A stretch of 64,000 bases of DNA from Clostridia bacterium. GTDB lineage: Bacteria; Bacillota; Clostridia; Lachnospirales; Lachnospiraceae. Below the pieces are notes generated by a model. That model was not told the DNA's origin. It worked only from the letters and a program-made list of their open reading frames with translations, and did no database searches. The stretch lies in contig CAJTEN010000003.1 of assembly GCA_910575245.1 (NCBI GenBank), forward strand, positions 186,001 to 250,000, in the 5' to 3' direction. The stretch's first letter is position 1. The number at the start of each line of letters is the position of its first letter. The position numbers and the translations under genes are program-made. Positions 44,801 through 52,104 of the stretch are shown in pieces.

Positions 44801-45412
44801 CGGGCCGATCTGATTTTCCAGTTCGCTCAGAATATCATTCACACGGACCAGATTCTGCTTCTCGTCCTCCAGCTTCTTCTGTGCCGCATATTTTCTGCGC
44901 TTAAACTTAACGATTCCTGCAGCCTCATCGAAAAGTTCACGCCGCTCTTCCGGTTTCCCGCTTAGGATCTTATCGATCTGGCCCTGTCCGATAATGGAAT
45001 ATCCTTCTTTACCGATACCGGTATCGTAGAACAACTCGTTGACATCTTTCAGACGGCATACCGTGCCGTTGATCATATACTCGCTCTCACCGGACCGATA
45101 CAGCCTTCTGGATACCGTCACCTCATCATAATCGATCGTAAGCTGGTGATCCGCATTGTCCAGCGTAATCGCTACATAAGCGTAACCCAGGGGCTTTCGC
45201 ATCTCCGTGCCCGAGAAGATAACATCCTGCATGGATGCTCCTCTAAGCTGCTTGATACGCTGCTCTCCAAGCACCCATCTGACAGCATCCGCCACATTGC
45301 TCTTACCCGATCCGTTGGGTCCTACAATACCGGTGATACCGTTGTGAAATTTAAAATTAATCTTATTGGCAAAGGATTTAAATCCGTGTACTTCAATACT
45401 CTTTAAATACAT
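41852..45412 (-). CDS. smc: chromosome segregation SMC protein
   Basis: Condensin ATPase that, with ScpA and ScpB (genes near 62.4-63.9 kb), compacts and segregates chromosomes. 1186 residues. Head half with GPNGSGKSN (31-39), two long coiled coils around a hinge (VVDHVDNAVKIARKFDYGIRMVTLEGELLVPGG region), and a C-terminal head with signature LxMSGGEKSLTA, then Walker B CLLDEIEAALDE. The start is the ATG at 45412 after GAGG, 10 bases downstream of the rnc stop codon. Confidence 0.98.
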   Translation of the reverse strand: MYLKSIEVHGFKSFANKINFKFHNGITGIVGPNGSGKSNVADAVRWVLGEQRIKQLRGASMQDVIFSGTEMRKPLGYAYVAITLDNADHQLTIDYDEVTVSRRLYRSGESEYMINGTVCRLKDVNELFYDTGIGKEGYSIIGQGQIDKILSGKPEERRELFDEAAGIVKFKRRKYAAQKKLEDEKQNLVRVNDILSELENQIGPLEKQSEKAKVYLKKKEELKTLDVNVFLLENVRVRQQLAETDGKLAIASGDLEETTRSYENIKEEYEQIAGRIEQLEQAIETARATLTDTGVMRSKLEGEINVLKEQIHSAEGNEEHLQNRIRSINAQINERKTEKESILARKEETDKNLEQLEQARAEARQLLEMTQNRIEELNNNIESGKNTIIDALNSRATIKSRMGRYDTMLEQINIRRAELNSRLLRAKSDEAEQTETIRKLEEEFEAVGAAIQELNDRQETMEERLAAFREELAERDQKLRDTQVLYHQQKSKLEALANLTERYEGYGGSVKAVMEQKGREKGIIGVVADIIQAESKYETAIETALGGNIQNIVTEDEETAKRMIGHLKKTRAGRATFLPLTSITHPQEFKNPDALKEQGVIGMADELVRVEKKYRNVAKAMLGRIVVVDHVDNAVKIARKFDYGIRMVTLEGELLVPGGAISGGAFRNNSNLLGRRREMEELSKKVKQYVADIDKLLNDIEETKRNRNKLRLEIEDIKGQLQRKFIEQNTARMNVSQARDKKTETEEGFDELKTEQQDIELQIKEIQVNKDENARELEDSEALEKEVEGQIAEFQKQLEEKRAEESEQSVKVSERDVEVEKMRQSADFERQNLERVESEIARHTAELTEVQEGLHLGKEEVERKKASIMEIEKTIDSSYTAQTDAEKQLKEDTALKEELSGRQKNFFATREELSERMTALDKEVYRLNSQRERMEESIESQINYMWDEYEITLSDAESLRDGEMDDLPSMKKEISSLKDAIRKLGDVNVNAIEDFKNLMERYTFLKTQHDDLVEAEKTLLGIIEELDTSMRKQFNDKFAQINREFDKVFKELFGGGKGSLELIEEEDVLEAGIRIIAQPPGKKLVNMMQMSGGEKSLTAICLLFAIQNLKPSPFCLLDEIEAALDESNVGRFASYLHKLTRNTQFIVITHRRGTMEKADRLYGITMQEKGVSTLVSVNLIDKELDD

Positions 45413-45422
45413 ATGTACCTCA

Positions 45423-46124
45423 TCAGAAAGTTGTCTCGTCTTTTTTGCGCTTAAGAAGCGCCGCATAAGCCGCCTGCTGTTCCGCGGCCTTCTTGGAATG
45501 TCCGGTTCCGGTTCCCGCTTTTCTGTCACCGATCAACGCTTCCACCACGAAATTCTTATCATGTTCAGGTCCCTCCTCGCGTATCAGTTCATATCGGAGC
45601 AATCCGCAGTTCTCCTTCTGGACTTCTTCCTGCAGAATCGTCTTGGCATCATAGAACAACTGTTTATGCTCTAAATCGGACAGAATAAACCGCCTGATAA
45701 AATTCCTGGCCTCTTCGATGCCGCTGTCCAGATAGACGGCGCCGATCACAGCCTCCATGACATCCGATATAATGGAATCCCTCTTCCTGCCGCCGGTGGC
45801 TTCCTCTCCCTTGCCCAGAAGGATAAACCGCTCCAGCCCAATCTGTCTCGCGCAGAAAGCCAACGCCGGTTCACATACAATCGATGATCTGCGTTTCGTC
45901 AGTTCCCCCTCCGACATGCGGGGATTTTCATGGAACATGTAATCGCTGCTGACCAGTTCCAGCACCGCATCGCCGAGAAATTCAAGCCGTTCATAATCCG
46001 GATACCTATTTATCTTCTGTTCATTGGAAAAGGAACTGTGCGTCAGTGCCTGCCGCAGCAGCGTTTGATCCCGAAAACAATATTGGATCTTCTCTTCCAG
46101 TCGCCTCAACCTGTCCTCTAACAT
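45423..46124 (-). CDS. rnc: ribonuclease III
   Basis: Cuts double-stranded RNA in rRNA maturation. 233 residues. RNase III signature ERLEFLGDAVLEL (45-57), second acidic site SDVMEAVIGAVYLDSG, and a C-terminal dsRNA-binding domain (about 155-230) ending AEQQAAYAALLKRK. It heads the rnc-smc-ftsY run. Confidence 0.97.
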   Translation of the reverse strand: MLEDRLRRLEEKIQYCFRDQTLLRQALTHSSFSNEQKINRYPDYERLEFLGDAVLELVSSDYMFHENPRMSEGELTKRRSSIVCEPALAFCARQIGLERFILLGKGEEATGGRKRDSIISDVMEAVIGAVYLDSGIEEARNFIRRFILSDLEHKQLFYDAKTILQEEVQKENCGLLRYELIREEGPEHDKNFVVEALIGDRKAGTGTGHSKKAAEQQAAYAALLKRKKDETTF

Positions 46125-46167
46125 GAAACTCCTCCTGACAGCCTCTTATCATTATTATGCCCACATT

Positions 46168-46193
46168 CAAAAAGCCCTTTCAGTAAAAGGGCT
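46168..46193 (-). terminator. terminator downstream of acpP
   Basis: Minus strand AGCCCTTT-tactg-AAAGGGCT followed by TTTTT. It lies between acpP and rnc, so rnc may rely on read-through or its own promoter. Confidence 0.85.
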
Positions 46194-46228
46194 GACATGC
46201 CTCCCGGCGGCACAAACCATTGACCGTT

Positions 46229-46456
46229 TCAGACAGCATTCTTGATCAGTTCAACAGCTTCCCCCACTGTTGTAATTTGTTCCGCCTGATCGGGCGGGAT
46301 CACTATCTCAAAAGTCTCTTCAATCTTCATGATGATCTGATAAACATCCAGAGAATCTGCCCCCAGATCCTCCATAAAAGTAGTCTCTTCAGTAACCTCG
46401 TCAGGGTCTACACTCAATACTTCCGCTATCGCTTCTTTTAACTTCTCATACTCCAT
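46229..46456 (-). CDS. acpP: acyl carrier protein
   Basis: 75 residues. Phosphopantetheine attachment site LGADSLDVYQI with Ser 35, plus the acidic helices of ACP. Carries acyl groups for fatty-acid synthesis and for the PlsX/PlsY route encoded nearby. Confidence 0.96.
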   Translation of the reverse strand: MEYEKLKEAIAEVLSVDPDEVTEETTFMEDLGADSLDVYQIIMKIEETFEIVIPPDQAEQITTVGEAVELIKNAV

Positions 46457-46559
46457 TATGACGGCTGCCCCCTTCGCCTTCTCTATCGTATCTCAAGTAA
46501 CTGCTCAGATCCCCTCTTCGTCACATTCCCCACACTGCCCGACGCTTCCCGGACACAGT

Positions 46560-47567
46560 CTATTCAGACACAAGCGCACGCCTGATTTTCTCACTGATCT
46601 CCTGTTCGGTGAAAGTAATACACTGTAAAATGGAATTTTTAATCTCTATGGATTTGGAACTGCCGTGGGTCTTGACCACCAGTCCCTTCAGGCCAAGCAT
46701 AGGAGCTCCGCCGTACTGCTCCAGGTCAAAGGCTTTCAGCGTCTGCTTAAGGGCCGGTTTCACAAGAAGCGCACCAATCTTGCTTCTTAAACTGGTCATC
46801 ATGCCTTCCTTCACCTTCGAAATCAGCGTGGCGCCCACACCTTCATAGGTCTTCAGAATGACATTTCCCACAAAGGCCTCACATACAACCACGTCCGCCA
46901 CTCCTGCCGGGATGTCACGCGCCTCCACGCTGCCGATAAAATTAATATCCGGACAATTCTTTAAAAGCGGAAATGTCTCCTTGACAAGCGCATTTCCCTT
47001 CTCTTCTTCCGCACCGATATTAACAATTCCGACCTTCGGATTCCTGATTCCCATAACATTCTCCATGTAAATGGAACCCATCTTGGCAAACTGCACCAGG
47101 TGAGACGGCCTTGCGTCCACATTAGCCCCGCAGTCGATCAGCAGGGAACATCCTGTAGCCGTAGGAATCAGCGGTGCAAGCGGCGGTCTCTCCACTCCTT
47201 TGATGCGGCCGACAATAACTTGTCCTCCTACCAGTGTAGCTCCCGTACTGCCGGCAGATACATAGGCATTACAGGTACCGTCCTTCACCAGATTCAGCGC
47301 TTTCACCAGCGAGGAATCCTTCTTCTTGCGGATAGCCATGACCGGCGGCTCCGCCGTCTCTATAACCTCCGAAGCATGAATCACTTCGATCTGCTCCCTC
47401 GGATATGTGTAACCGGAAAGTTCCTTCTCCACCGTCTCTTTTACTCCTACCAGACAGACTTTGACTTTCCTGCTTTCGTTAACGGCTTCCACTGCCCCCT
47501 TCACGATCTCCCGCGGAGCATTGTCGCCGCCCATCGCGTCTACCGCTACCTTAATATACTCACTCAT
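46560..47567 (-). CDS. plsX: phosphate acyltransferase PlsX
   Basis: Converts acyl-ACP to acyl-phosphate, the donor used by PlsY. 335 residues. Family blocks visible: VAVDAMGGDNAP, SAGSTGAT, GANVDARP, and CEAFVGNVILKTYEG. The start at 47567 follows GAGGAATG; the ATG two codons upstream touches the ribosome site. Together with acpP (103 bases on) it forms a lipid block. Confidence 0.96.
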   Translation of the reverse strand: MSEYIKVAVDAMGGDNAPREIVKGAVEAVNESRKVKVCLVGVKETVEKELSGYTYPREQIEVIHASEVIETAEPPVMAIRKKKDSSLVKALNLVKDGTCNAYVSAGSTGATLVGGQVIVGRIKGVERPPLAPLIPTATGCSLLIDCGANVDARPSHLVQFAKMGSIYMENVMGIRNPKVGIVNIGAEEEKGNALVKETFPLLKNCPDINFIGSVEARDIPAGVADVVVCEAFVGNVILKTYEGVGATLISKVKEGMMTSLRSKIGALLVKPALKQTLKAFDLEQYGGAPMLGLKGLVVKTHGSSKSIEIKNSILQCITFTEQEISEKIRRALVSE

Positions 47568-47585
47568 ATCCATTCCTCGTATTCA

Positions 47586-47780
47586 CTATTCTTTAATCTC
47601 ATCAAGATCCGTAAGATTAACTCCTGCCACATTCAGAAAACATTTCAGGTACAAATATTCTTTCTTTAAGCTGGCATACGTTTCCCCTGCCTTTTCTTTG
47701 CGTGTGATCAGCATATGTCTCTGCACTTTTATAAAGTCTTCCATGGCTTTCTGCGTAATTTCCAGGTTGGTATTTGGCAT
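47586..47780 (-). CDS. small conserved-looking helical protein between rpmF and plsX
   Basis: 64 residues, no membrane segment in the ATG-47780 form: MPNTNLEITQKAMEDF, then a Lys/Glu-rich helical part. Its start follows GGAGG, five bases before the ATG. A longer frame to 47879 would add a hydrophobic stretch but overlaps the promoter. It lies 18 bases upstream of plsX in the same direction, so it is probably the first gene of that operon. The function is not recognised. Confidence 0.6.
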   Translation of the reverse strand: MPNTNLEITQKAMEDFIKVQRHMLITRKEKAGETYASLKKEYLYLKCFLNVAGVNLTDLDEIKE

Positions 47781-47823
47781 CCCGCCACCTCCTGCCGAAA
47801 ACAAACATAATAAAAATATGCAT

Positions 47824-47857
47824 AGTATAGTATAGCATAAGCAAAATGCAAAGTCTA
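47824..47857 (-). promoter_or_regulatory. promoter of the small ORF-plsX-acpP operon
   Basis: Two overlapping options on the minus strand: TAGACT-17-TATACT (-35 at 47852-47857, -10 at 47829-47834) and TTGCAT-16-TATACT (-35 at 47846-47851, -10 at 47824-47829). A tandem TATAC repeat makes two -10 boxes. Confidence 0.6.
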
Positions 47858-47881
47858 TCGCAAAAGACAAGTCATTCAAAT

Positions 47882-47922
47882 AAAAAGATCAAGGAACTAT
47901 ATACGCTACAATCCCTTGATCT
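47882..47922 (-). terminator. terminator of yceD-rpmF
   Basis: AGATCAAGG/CCTTGATCT stem with TTTTTATTT following on the minus strand. Confidence 0.9.
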
Positions 47923-47938
47923 CCCTATATTCCCAACA

Positions 47939-48118
47939 TTAATCGACTGCAATGATTTCTTTTTTGTTGTATGTGCCGCACTTTTTGCATACTCTGTGGG
48001 GTACCATAAGAGCACCGCATTTGCTGCACTTTACCAATGTAGGAGCAGTCATCTTCCAGTTTGCTCTTCTCTTATCTCTTCTCCCCTTAGAAGATTTGTT
48101 CTTAGGACAAATAGACAT
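47939..48118 (-). CDS. rpmF: 50S ribosomal protein L32
   Basis: 59 residues: MSICPKNKSSKGRRDKRRAN, then a four-cysteine zinc ribbon with CSKCG at 31-35 and CKKCG at 44-48. This is the zinc-binding (C+) form. It starts four bases after the yceD stop codon, the usual YceD-L32 pair. The ribosome site is inside the end of yceD. Confidence 0.97.
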   Translation of the reverse strand: MSICPKNKSSKGRRDKRRANWKMTAPTLVKCSKCGALMVPHRVCKKCGTYNKKEIIAVD

Positions 48119-48122
48119 CGTC

Positions 48123-48647
48123 TCACACCTCCTTATTCCCGTTAAAAATATCTTTTATTACTGCCATCCGGGGATCAGGAACAAAGGTATCACAATCACA
48201 TGTTCCCGTATTCAGATCCTGTCCGCACTGACGGCAGATGCCGCGGCAGTCCGGTCTGCACAGAACCTTCATAGGCCAGTTAATCACAATTTCATTGTAG
48301 AGCAGATCTTCCACGTCCATCTGATAACCGTTCATATACCCCTGGTCATCACTTTCTTCAGCCGAGGCCATCCTATCCGGCGCAAACACTGTCCTGTCAA
48401 ACTGAAACTCCAGTGTCTCCTCCACCTCCTTCAGGCATCTGCTGCAGCGTGCCAGAAAGGTTATCTCTCCGCTGCCTGTAATCCGCGCTTCGCCCTTACC
48501 GACGTTCGAAAGTATTAGATGAAGCGGCTTCTTACCGGTCACCGGAAAGGTCTCGCCGCCGATCATAACCTGTTCTGTCTCCGGTTCTATCTGCATCGTG
48601 ACTGTCTTATCCTCATCACGAAACACATCGGTTAAATTCACGAACAT
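48123..48647 (-). CDS. yceD: YceD family protein (DUF177)
   Basis: 174 residues with the DUF177 cysteine pair CSRCL in the middle and, near the C-terminus, CRPDCRGICRQCGQDLN, a typical four-Cys zinc-like motif. YceD is linked to 23S rRNA processing or L32 assembly in several bacteria. It is first in a two-gene operon with rpmF and has a consensus promoter. Confidence 0.93.
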   Translation of the reverse strand: MFVNLTDVFRDEDKTVTMQIEPETEQVMIGGETFPVTGKKPLHLILSNVGKGEARITGSGEITFLARCSRCLKEVEETLEFQFDRTVFAPDRMASAEESDDQGYMNGYQMDVEDLLYNEIVINWPMKVLCRPDCRGICRQCGQDLNTGTCDCDTFVPDPRMAVIKDIFNGNKEV

Positions 48648-48673
48648 AGTTGACTCCTATCCACACTCCAACC

Positions 48674-48702
48674 ATTATACATATGGGACTATGGTTTGTC
48701 AA
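48674..48702 (-). promoter_or_regulatory. consensus promoter of yceD-rpmF
   Basis: TTGACA (48697-48702), 17 bases, TATAAT (48674-48679) on the minus strand, both hexamers perfect. It lies between pta and yceD. Confidence 0.93.
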
Positions 48703-48716
48703 TAAAAATTTTTCAG

Positions 48717-49718
48717 TTACGCAAGCTGCGCCTGCACTGCCGTAAGCGCTACCACGCCCACAATATCCTGCCAGGAACAGCCTCTGGAAAGGTCGTTGAC
48801 TGGCTTCGCGATTCCCTGCAGCATGGGACCGTAGGCTTCTGCCCTGCCCAGGCGCTGTACCAGCTTATAGCCGATATTCCCACAATCCAGGTTCGGAAAG
48901 ATCAGTACATTCGCCTTGCCGGCCACTTCACTGCCCGGCGCCTTGGACTTGGCAACCTGCGGCACCAGGGCAGCATCTGACTGCAGCTCCCCGTCAATAC
49001 ACAGGTGAGGATATTGCTCATGCGCAATTCTGGTTGCCTCCACCATCTTATCCACCAGCGGATGCTTGGCGCTGCCCTTCGTGGAATGAGACAGCATTGC
49101 GATGATCGGTTTAGCACCCACCAGACTTTTGAAACTTTTCGCGGAAGAGTCCGCGATCGCAGCCAGTTCTTCCGGGGTAGGGTCCTGATTCAACCCACAA
49201 TCCGCGAACAGGAAAGTCCCCTTCTCTCCGAATGTGCAGTCGGGCACATCCAGAATGAAGAAGCCGGATACCAGCTTGACTCCGGGCGCAGTCTTTAAGA
49301 TTTGCAGCGCAGGCCTTAATGTATCCGCCGTCGCATGACAGGCTCCTGCTACCATACCGTCCGCGTCATTCGCCTTAACCATGACAACGCCGAAGGTCAG
49401 ATAATCATTTAACAGAATCTCCTTGGCTTTCTCGGGAGTCATACCCTTGTTCTTTCTTGTTTCATATAATATGGTAACATACTCTTCTAATTTCTCTGTC
49501 TTCTCCGGATCGATGATCGTGACACCATCCAGCTCCACTTCCAGCCAGCCGGCGCCGTCCATGATCTTCTCTTCATTGCCAATCATGATGATGTCAGCTA
49601 TCTCTTCTTTCAGAATGTTCGCCGCAGCAATAAGAGTTCTTTTATCATTGGTCTCGGGCAGCACAATCGTCTTCTTATCGCTTCTGGCTTTCTCTTTCAT
49701 TAAATCAATATAAGACAT
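48717..49718 (-). CDS. pta: phosphate acetyltransferase
   Basis: Interconverts acetyl-CoA and acetyl phosphate in acetate metabolism. 333 residues. Family motifs: IVLPETND, GACHATADTLRPALQILK, SHSTKGSA, and the C-terminal KANVLIFPNLDCGNIGYKLVQRLG. The start at 49718 follows AAGGAGG. An acetate kinase gene, normally next to pta in this family of genomes, is absent here. Confidence 0.95.
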   Translation of the reverse strand: MSYIDLMKEKARSDKKTIVLPETNDKRTLIAAANILKEEIADIIMIGNEEKIMDGAGWLEVELDGVTIIDPEKTEKLEEYVTILYETRKNKGMTPEKAKEILLNDYLTFGVVMVKANDADGMVAGACHATADTLRPALQILKTAPGVKLVSGFFILDVPDCTFGEKGTFLFADCGLNQDPTPEELAAIADSSAKSFKSLVGAKPIIAMLSHSTKGSAKHPLVDKMVEATRIAHEQYPHLCIDGELQSDAALVPQVAKSKAPGSEVAGKANVLIFPNLDCGNIGYKLVQRLGRAEAYGPMLQGIAKPVNDLSRGCSWQDIVGVVALTAVQAQLA

Positions 49719-49770
49719 ACCTGGTTCCTCCTTAAACACATTTGTTGAAATTACCGTCAATACATGAAGG

Positions 49771-49818
49771 AACATCCATTTTATTACAGCCGTCTTAAAA
49801 CAAAGCGGAATGGATGTT
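49771..49818 (-). repeat. hairpin in the pta leader
   Basis: Ten-base inverted repeat AACATCCATT/AATGGATGTT around a smaller inner CCG/CGG pairing, just downstream of the pta promoter. No T-tract. Possible 5' mRNA structure. Confidence 0.55.
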
Positions 49819-49825
49819 TAGTCAG

Positions 49826-49854
49826 ATTATACAAAAATAAACGAATGTATACAA
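49826..49854 (-). promoter_or_regulatory. promoter of pta
   Basis: TTGTAT (49849-49854), 17 bases, TATAAT (49826-49831) on the minus strand. Confidence 0.8.
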
Positions 49855-50022
49855 GAGATTTTTTCAAAATCCATCTGGTTTACAGCTTCATAATAAAATT
49901 CACGAAATTTATTTCATCTTTTTGCATAAACATCGTACAAAATAAGTTTTTTATGGTAAACTGTATGCAAAGGAGGTAATGTAACAGCACAGCAGATCTT
50001 TCAGGTGATAAAAGGGGAAAAT

Positions 50023-51264
50023 ATGAAAACAGTAAGTATTATCGCAGAATACAATCCATTTCACAACGGGCATGCCTACCAGATCGCAAAGGCAAAGGAG
50101 CTGACCGGCGCCGATTATTGCATTATTGTTATGTGCGGCGATTTCGTTCAGCGCGGTGCGCCTGCCCTGATTGAGAAATATACACGTGCCGAGACTGCCC
50201 TCAGAAACGGCGCTGATCTCGTATTGGAACTGCCCGTATATTACGCGCTAGGCAGTGCAGAATATTTCGCATCCGGCGCAGTCGCTCTTCTGGACAAGCT
50301 GGGAGTTACAGACGCACTCTGTTTCGGCAGCGAGTGTGGGGATATTGCAATCTTATCGGAATTTGCCCAGAATTTACTGGCAGAAGATTCCCTGTTCAAA
50401 GAAGTGCTGAACAGGTATCTTCGGATGGGCCATTCTTATCCGACAGCCAGGAATGCGGCGCTTCATGCAAGCGCGCCTCAACTGACGCCTTACATGCATA
50501 TTCTGTCAACCGCCAATAACATTCTGGGCATTGAATATTGCAAGGCGCTTTACAGACGCGGCAGCCGTATCAAGGCATACACAACACACCGGGCAGGAAG
50601 CTCTTATCACGATGCCAGCCTGCTCAATACATATTGCTCTGCACGGGCCATCCGGGAAGCCATAGACTCTTTCGGCACGCTCACCGATGTCAGGGCTTTA
50701 ATGCCGTCCGACGCCTATGGGCTGTTGGAGAGCCAGTTTGGGAAATCATTTCCGATCCGGGCTGATGACTTCTCTTTTCCGCTGCATTATCAGCTTTTGA
50801 CCGAGCAGCCTTCCGGTTATACAGACCATCCGGATATCGACCATGACCTGTCAGACCGTATTACAAAGCTTCTGCCATCCTACCACAGCTTTACAACTTT
50901 CTGTGAACAGCTGAAGACGAAGAACAGAACCTATACCCGAATTGCACGCAGCCTGATGCACATCCTGCTTCAGATACGGAAAGAAGACTTAGCCCTCTTC
51001 CAATCGGAAGATTATATCTACTATGCCCGTATACTCGGTTTTCGCAATGATGCGACGCCTCTTCTCACCGTAATCAAGGCACAAAGCAGTATTCCGATGC
51101 TATCCAGGCTTGCCGATGCAGACAGCCTTTTGTCAGATAACGGCAGGAAAATGCTTAAGAAGGATATCTATGCCAGTCAGATCTATTACAGCCTGATAAA
51201 GCATAAGTTCTCCGGTACACCATTTCACGATAACGAATATACACGTCCGGTTCTCAAGATCTGA
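50023..51264 (+). CDS. tmcAL: tRNA(Met) cytidine acetate ligase
   Basis: Activates acetate with ATP and acetylates C34 of elongator tRNA-Met. 413 residues. Nucleotidyl-transferase HIGH-type motif in AEYNPFHNGHAYQI (His residues at 14 and 17), GADLVLELP and GSECGD. It was formerly called YlbM. The start at 50023 follows AAGGGG; an ATG six codons upstream overlaps that site. It is divergent from pta, which handles the acetate-derived acetyl phosphate. Confidence 0.92.
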   Translation: MKTVSIIAEYNPFHNGHAYQIAKAKELTGADYCIIVMCGDFVQRGAPALIEKYTRAETALRNGADLVLELPVYYALGSAEYFASGAVALLDKLGVTDALCFGSECGDIAILSEFAQNLLAEDSLFKEVLNRYLRMGHSYPTARNAALHASAPQLTPYMHILSTANNILGIEYCKALYRRGSRIKAYTTHRAGSSYHDASLLNTYCSARAIREAIDSFGTLTDVRALMPSDAYGLLESQFGKSFPIRADDFSFPLHYQLLTEQPSGYTDHPDIDHDLSDRITKLLPSYHSFTTFCEQLKTKNRTYTRIARSLMHILLQIRKEDLALFQSEDYIYYARILGFRNDATPLLTVIKAQSSIPMLSRLADADSLLSDNGRKMLKKDIYASQIYYSLIKHKFSGTPFHDNEYTRPVLKI

Positions 51265-51278
51265 TACAGTACATAAAA

Positions 51279-51325
51279 AGGTACACTGTGAAATAAGCTT
51301 TCTCACACGTGTACCTTAATTTTCT
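51279..51325. terminator. bidirectional terminator between tmcAL and plsC
   Basis: AAGGTACAC/GTGTACCTT stem with a mismatched TGTG/CACAC extension; T-tracts lie on both sides (TTAATTTT on plus, TTTTTATG on minus). Confidence 0.8.
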
Positions 51326-51333
51326 CTGTCTCA

Positions 51334-52050
51334 TTACGCAGGGCTCAACACTTCCTGAATCGTGTTTACAATCCTGTCCCGCACAACATTGGCAATTTCT
51401 GCCGTTGACATATTCTTATACTCATCATATGGAATCGCTTTCAGAAAATGCACCTGCGTCACCACCGGTTTGAGCGTCCATTCTTCAAATGCCCGATAGG
51501 AATCGATTAATGCCACCGGAACAATCGGCGCCTTCGCTCTCACAGCGCTTTTAAAACATCCAGGCTTAAATTCTCCCACTGCATTATGATTCTTATAATA
51601 ACCGCCCTCCGGAAAAATAATGAACCTGCGTCCCTTCTTTGTCTCTTCGGCCAGTTCCTTGATAATGGCGGCAGACTGCCGCAGGTCATCTTTGACCAGT
51701 CTTTTTCCCTGGATAAGGTCAATAAACTGTTTTACGAGCATTCCATGAGATTTCGCATCATCGATCACCACCGAACAGGGATCCTCATGCGCATACATAA
51801 TACCAAGCGCATCATACTTCCCCTGGTGGTTCGGAAACATCATATATCCTCCTTCTTTCGGAAGATGTTCCACACCATATCTCTGTGTTGAAATATGTCC
51901 TGCCTTCATCATACGGTGTATCGCAAGCTGTGCGTAGCGATACCGCTCTTCCTCGGAATATCTTTCCCCGTGTCTGGCTTTGTAGGCCATCCTGGGTATC
52001 ATATAAAGCCTGGGGAGATTACACACTATAACCTGTATAAAACGTAACAT
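51334..52050 (-). CDS. plsC: 1-acyl-sn-glycerol-3-phosphate acyltransferase
   Basis: Adds the second acyl chain to make phosphatidic acid. 238 residues. Acyltransferase motifs: NHQGKYD (H-x4-D, His near 74) and FPEGGYYKN (near 150), with a hydrophobic N-terminus. It lies downstream of cls, so phospholipid genes are grouped here. Confidence 0.9.
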   Translation of the reverse strand: MLRFIQVIVCNLPRLYMIPRMAYKARHGERYSEEERYRYAQLAIHRMMKAGHISTQRYGVEHLPKEGGYMMFPNHQGKYDALGIMYAHEDPCSVVIDDAKSHGMLVKQFIDLIQGKRLVKDDLRQSAAIIKELAEETKKGRRFIIFPEGGYYKNHNAVGEFKPGCFKSAVRAKAPIVPVALIDSYRAFEEWTLKPVVTQVHFLKAIPYDEYKNMSTAEIANVVRDRIVNTIQEVLSPA

Positions 52051-52104
52051 AACTCTTTACTACCCCTTTGTTTTCGCTGTCACAGGCCGTCGTTTTGAAA
52101 ACAC

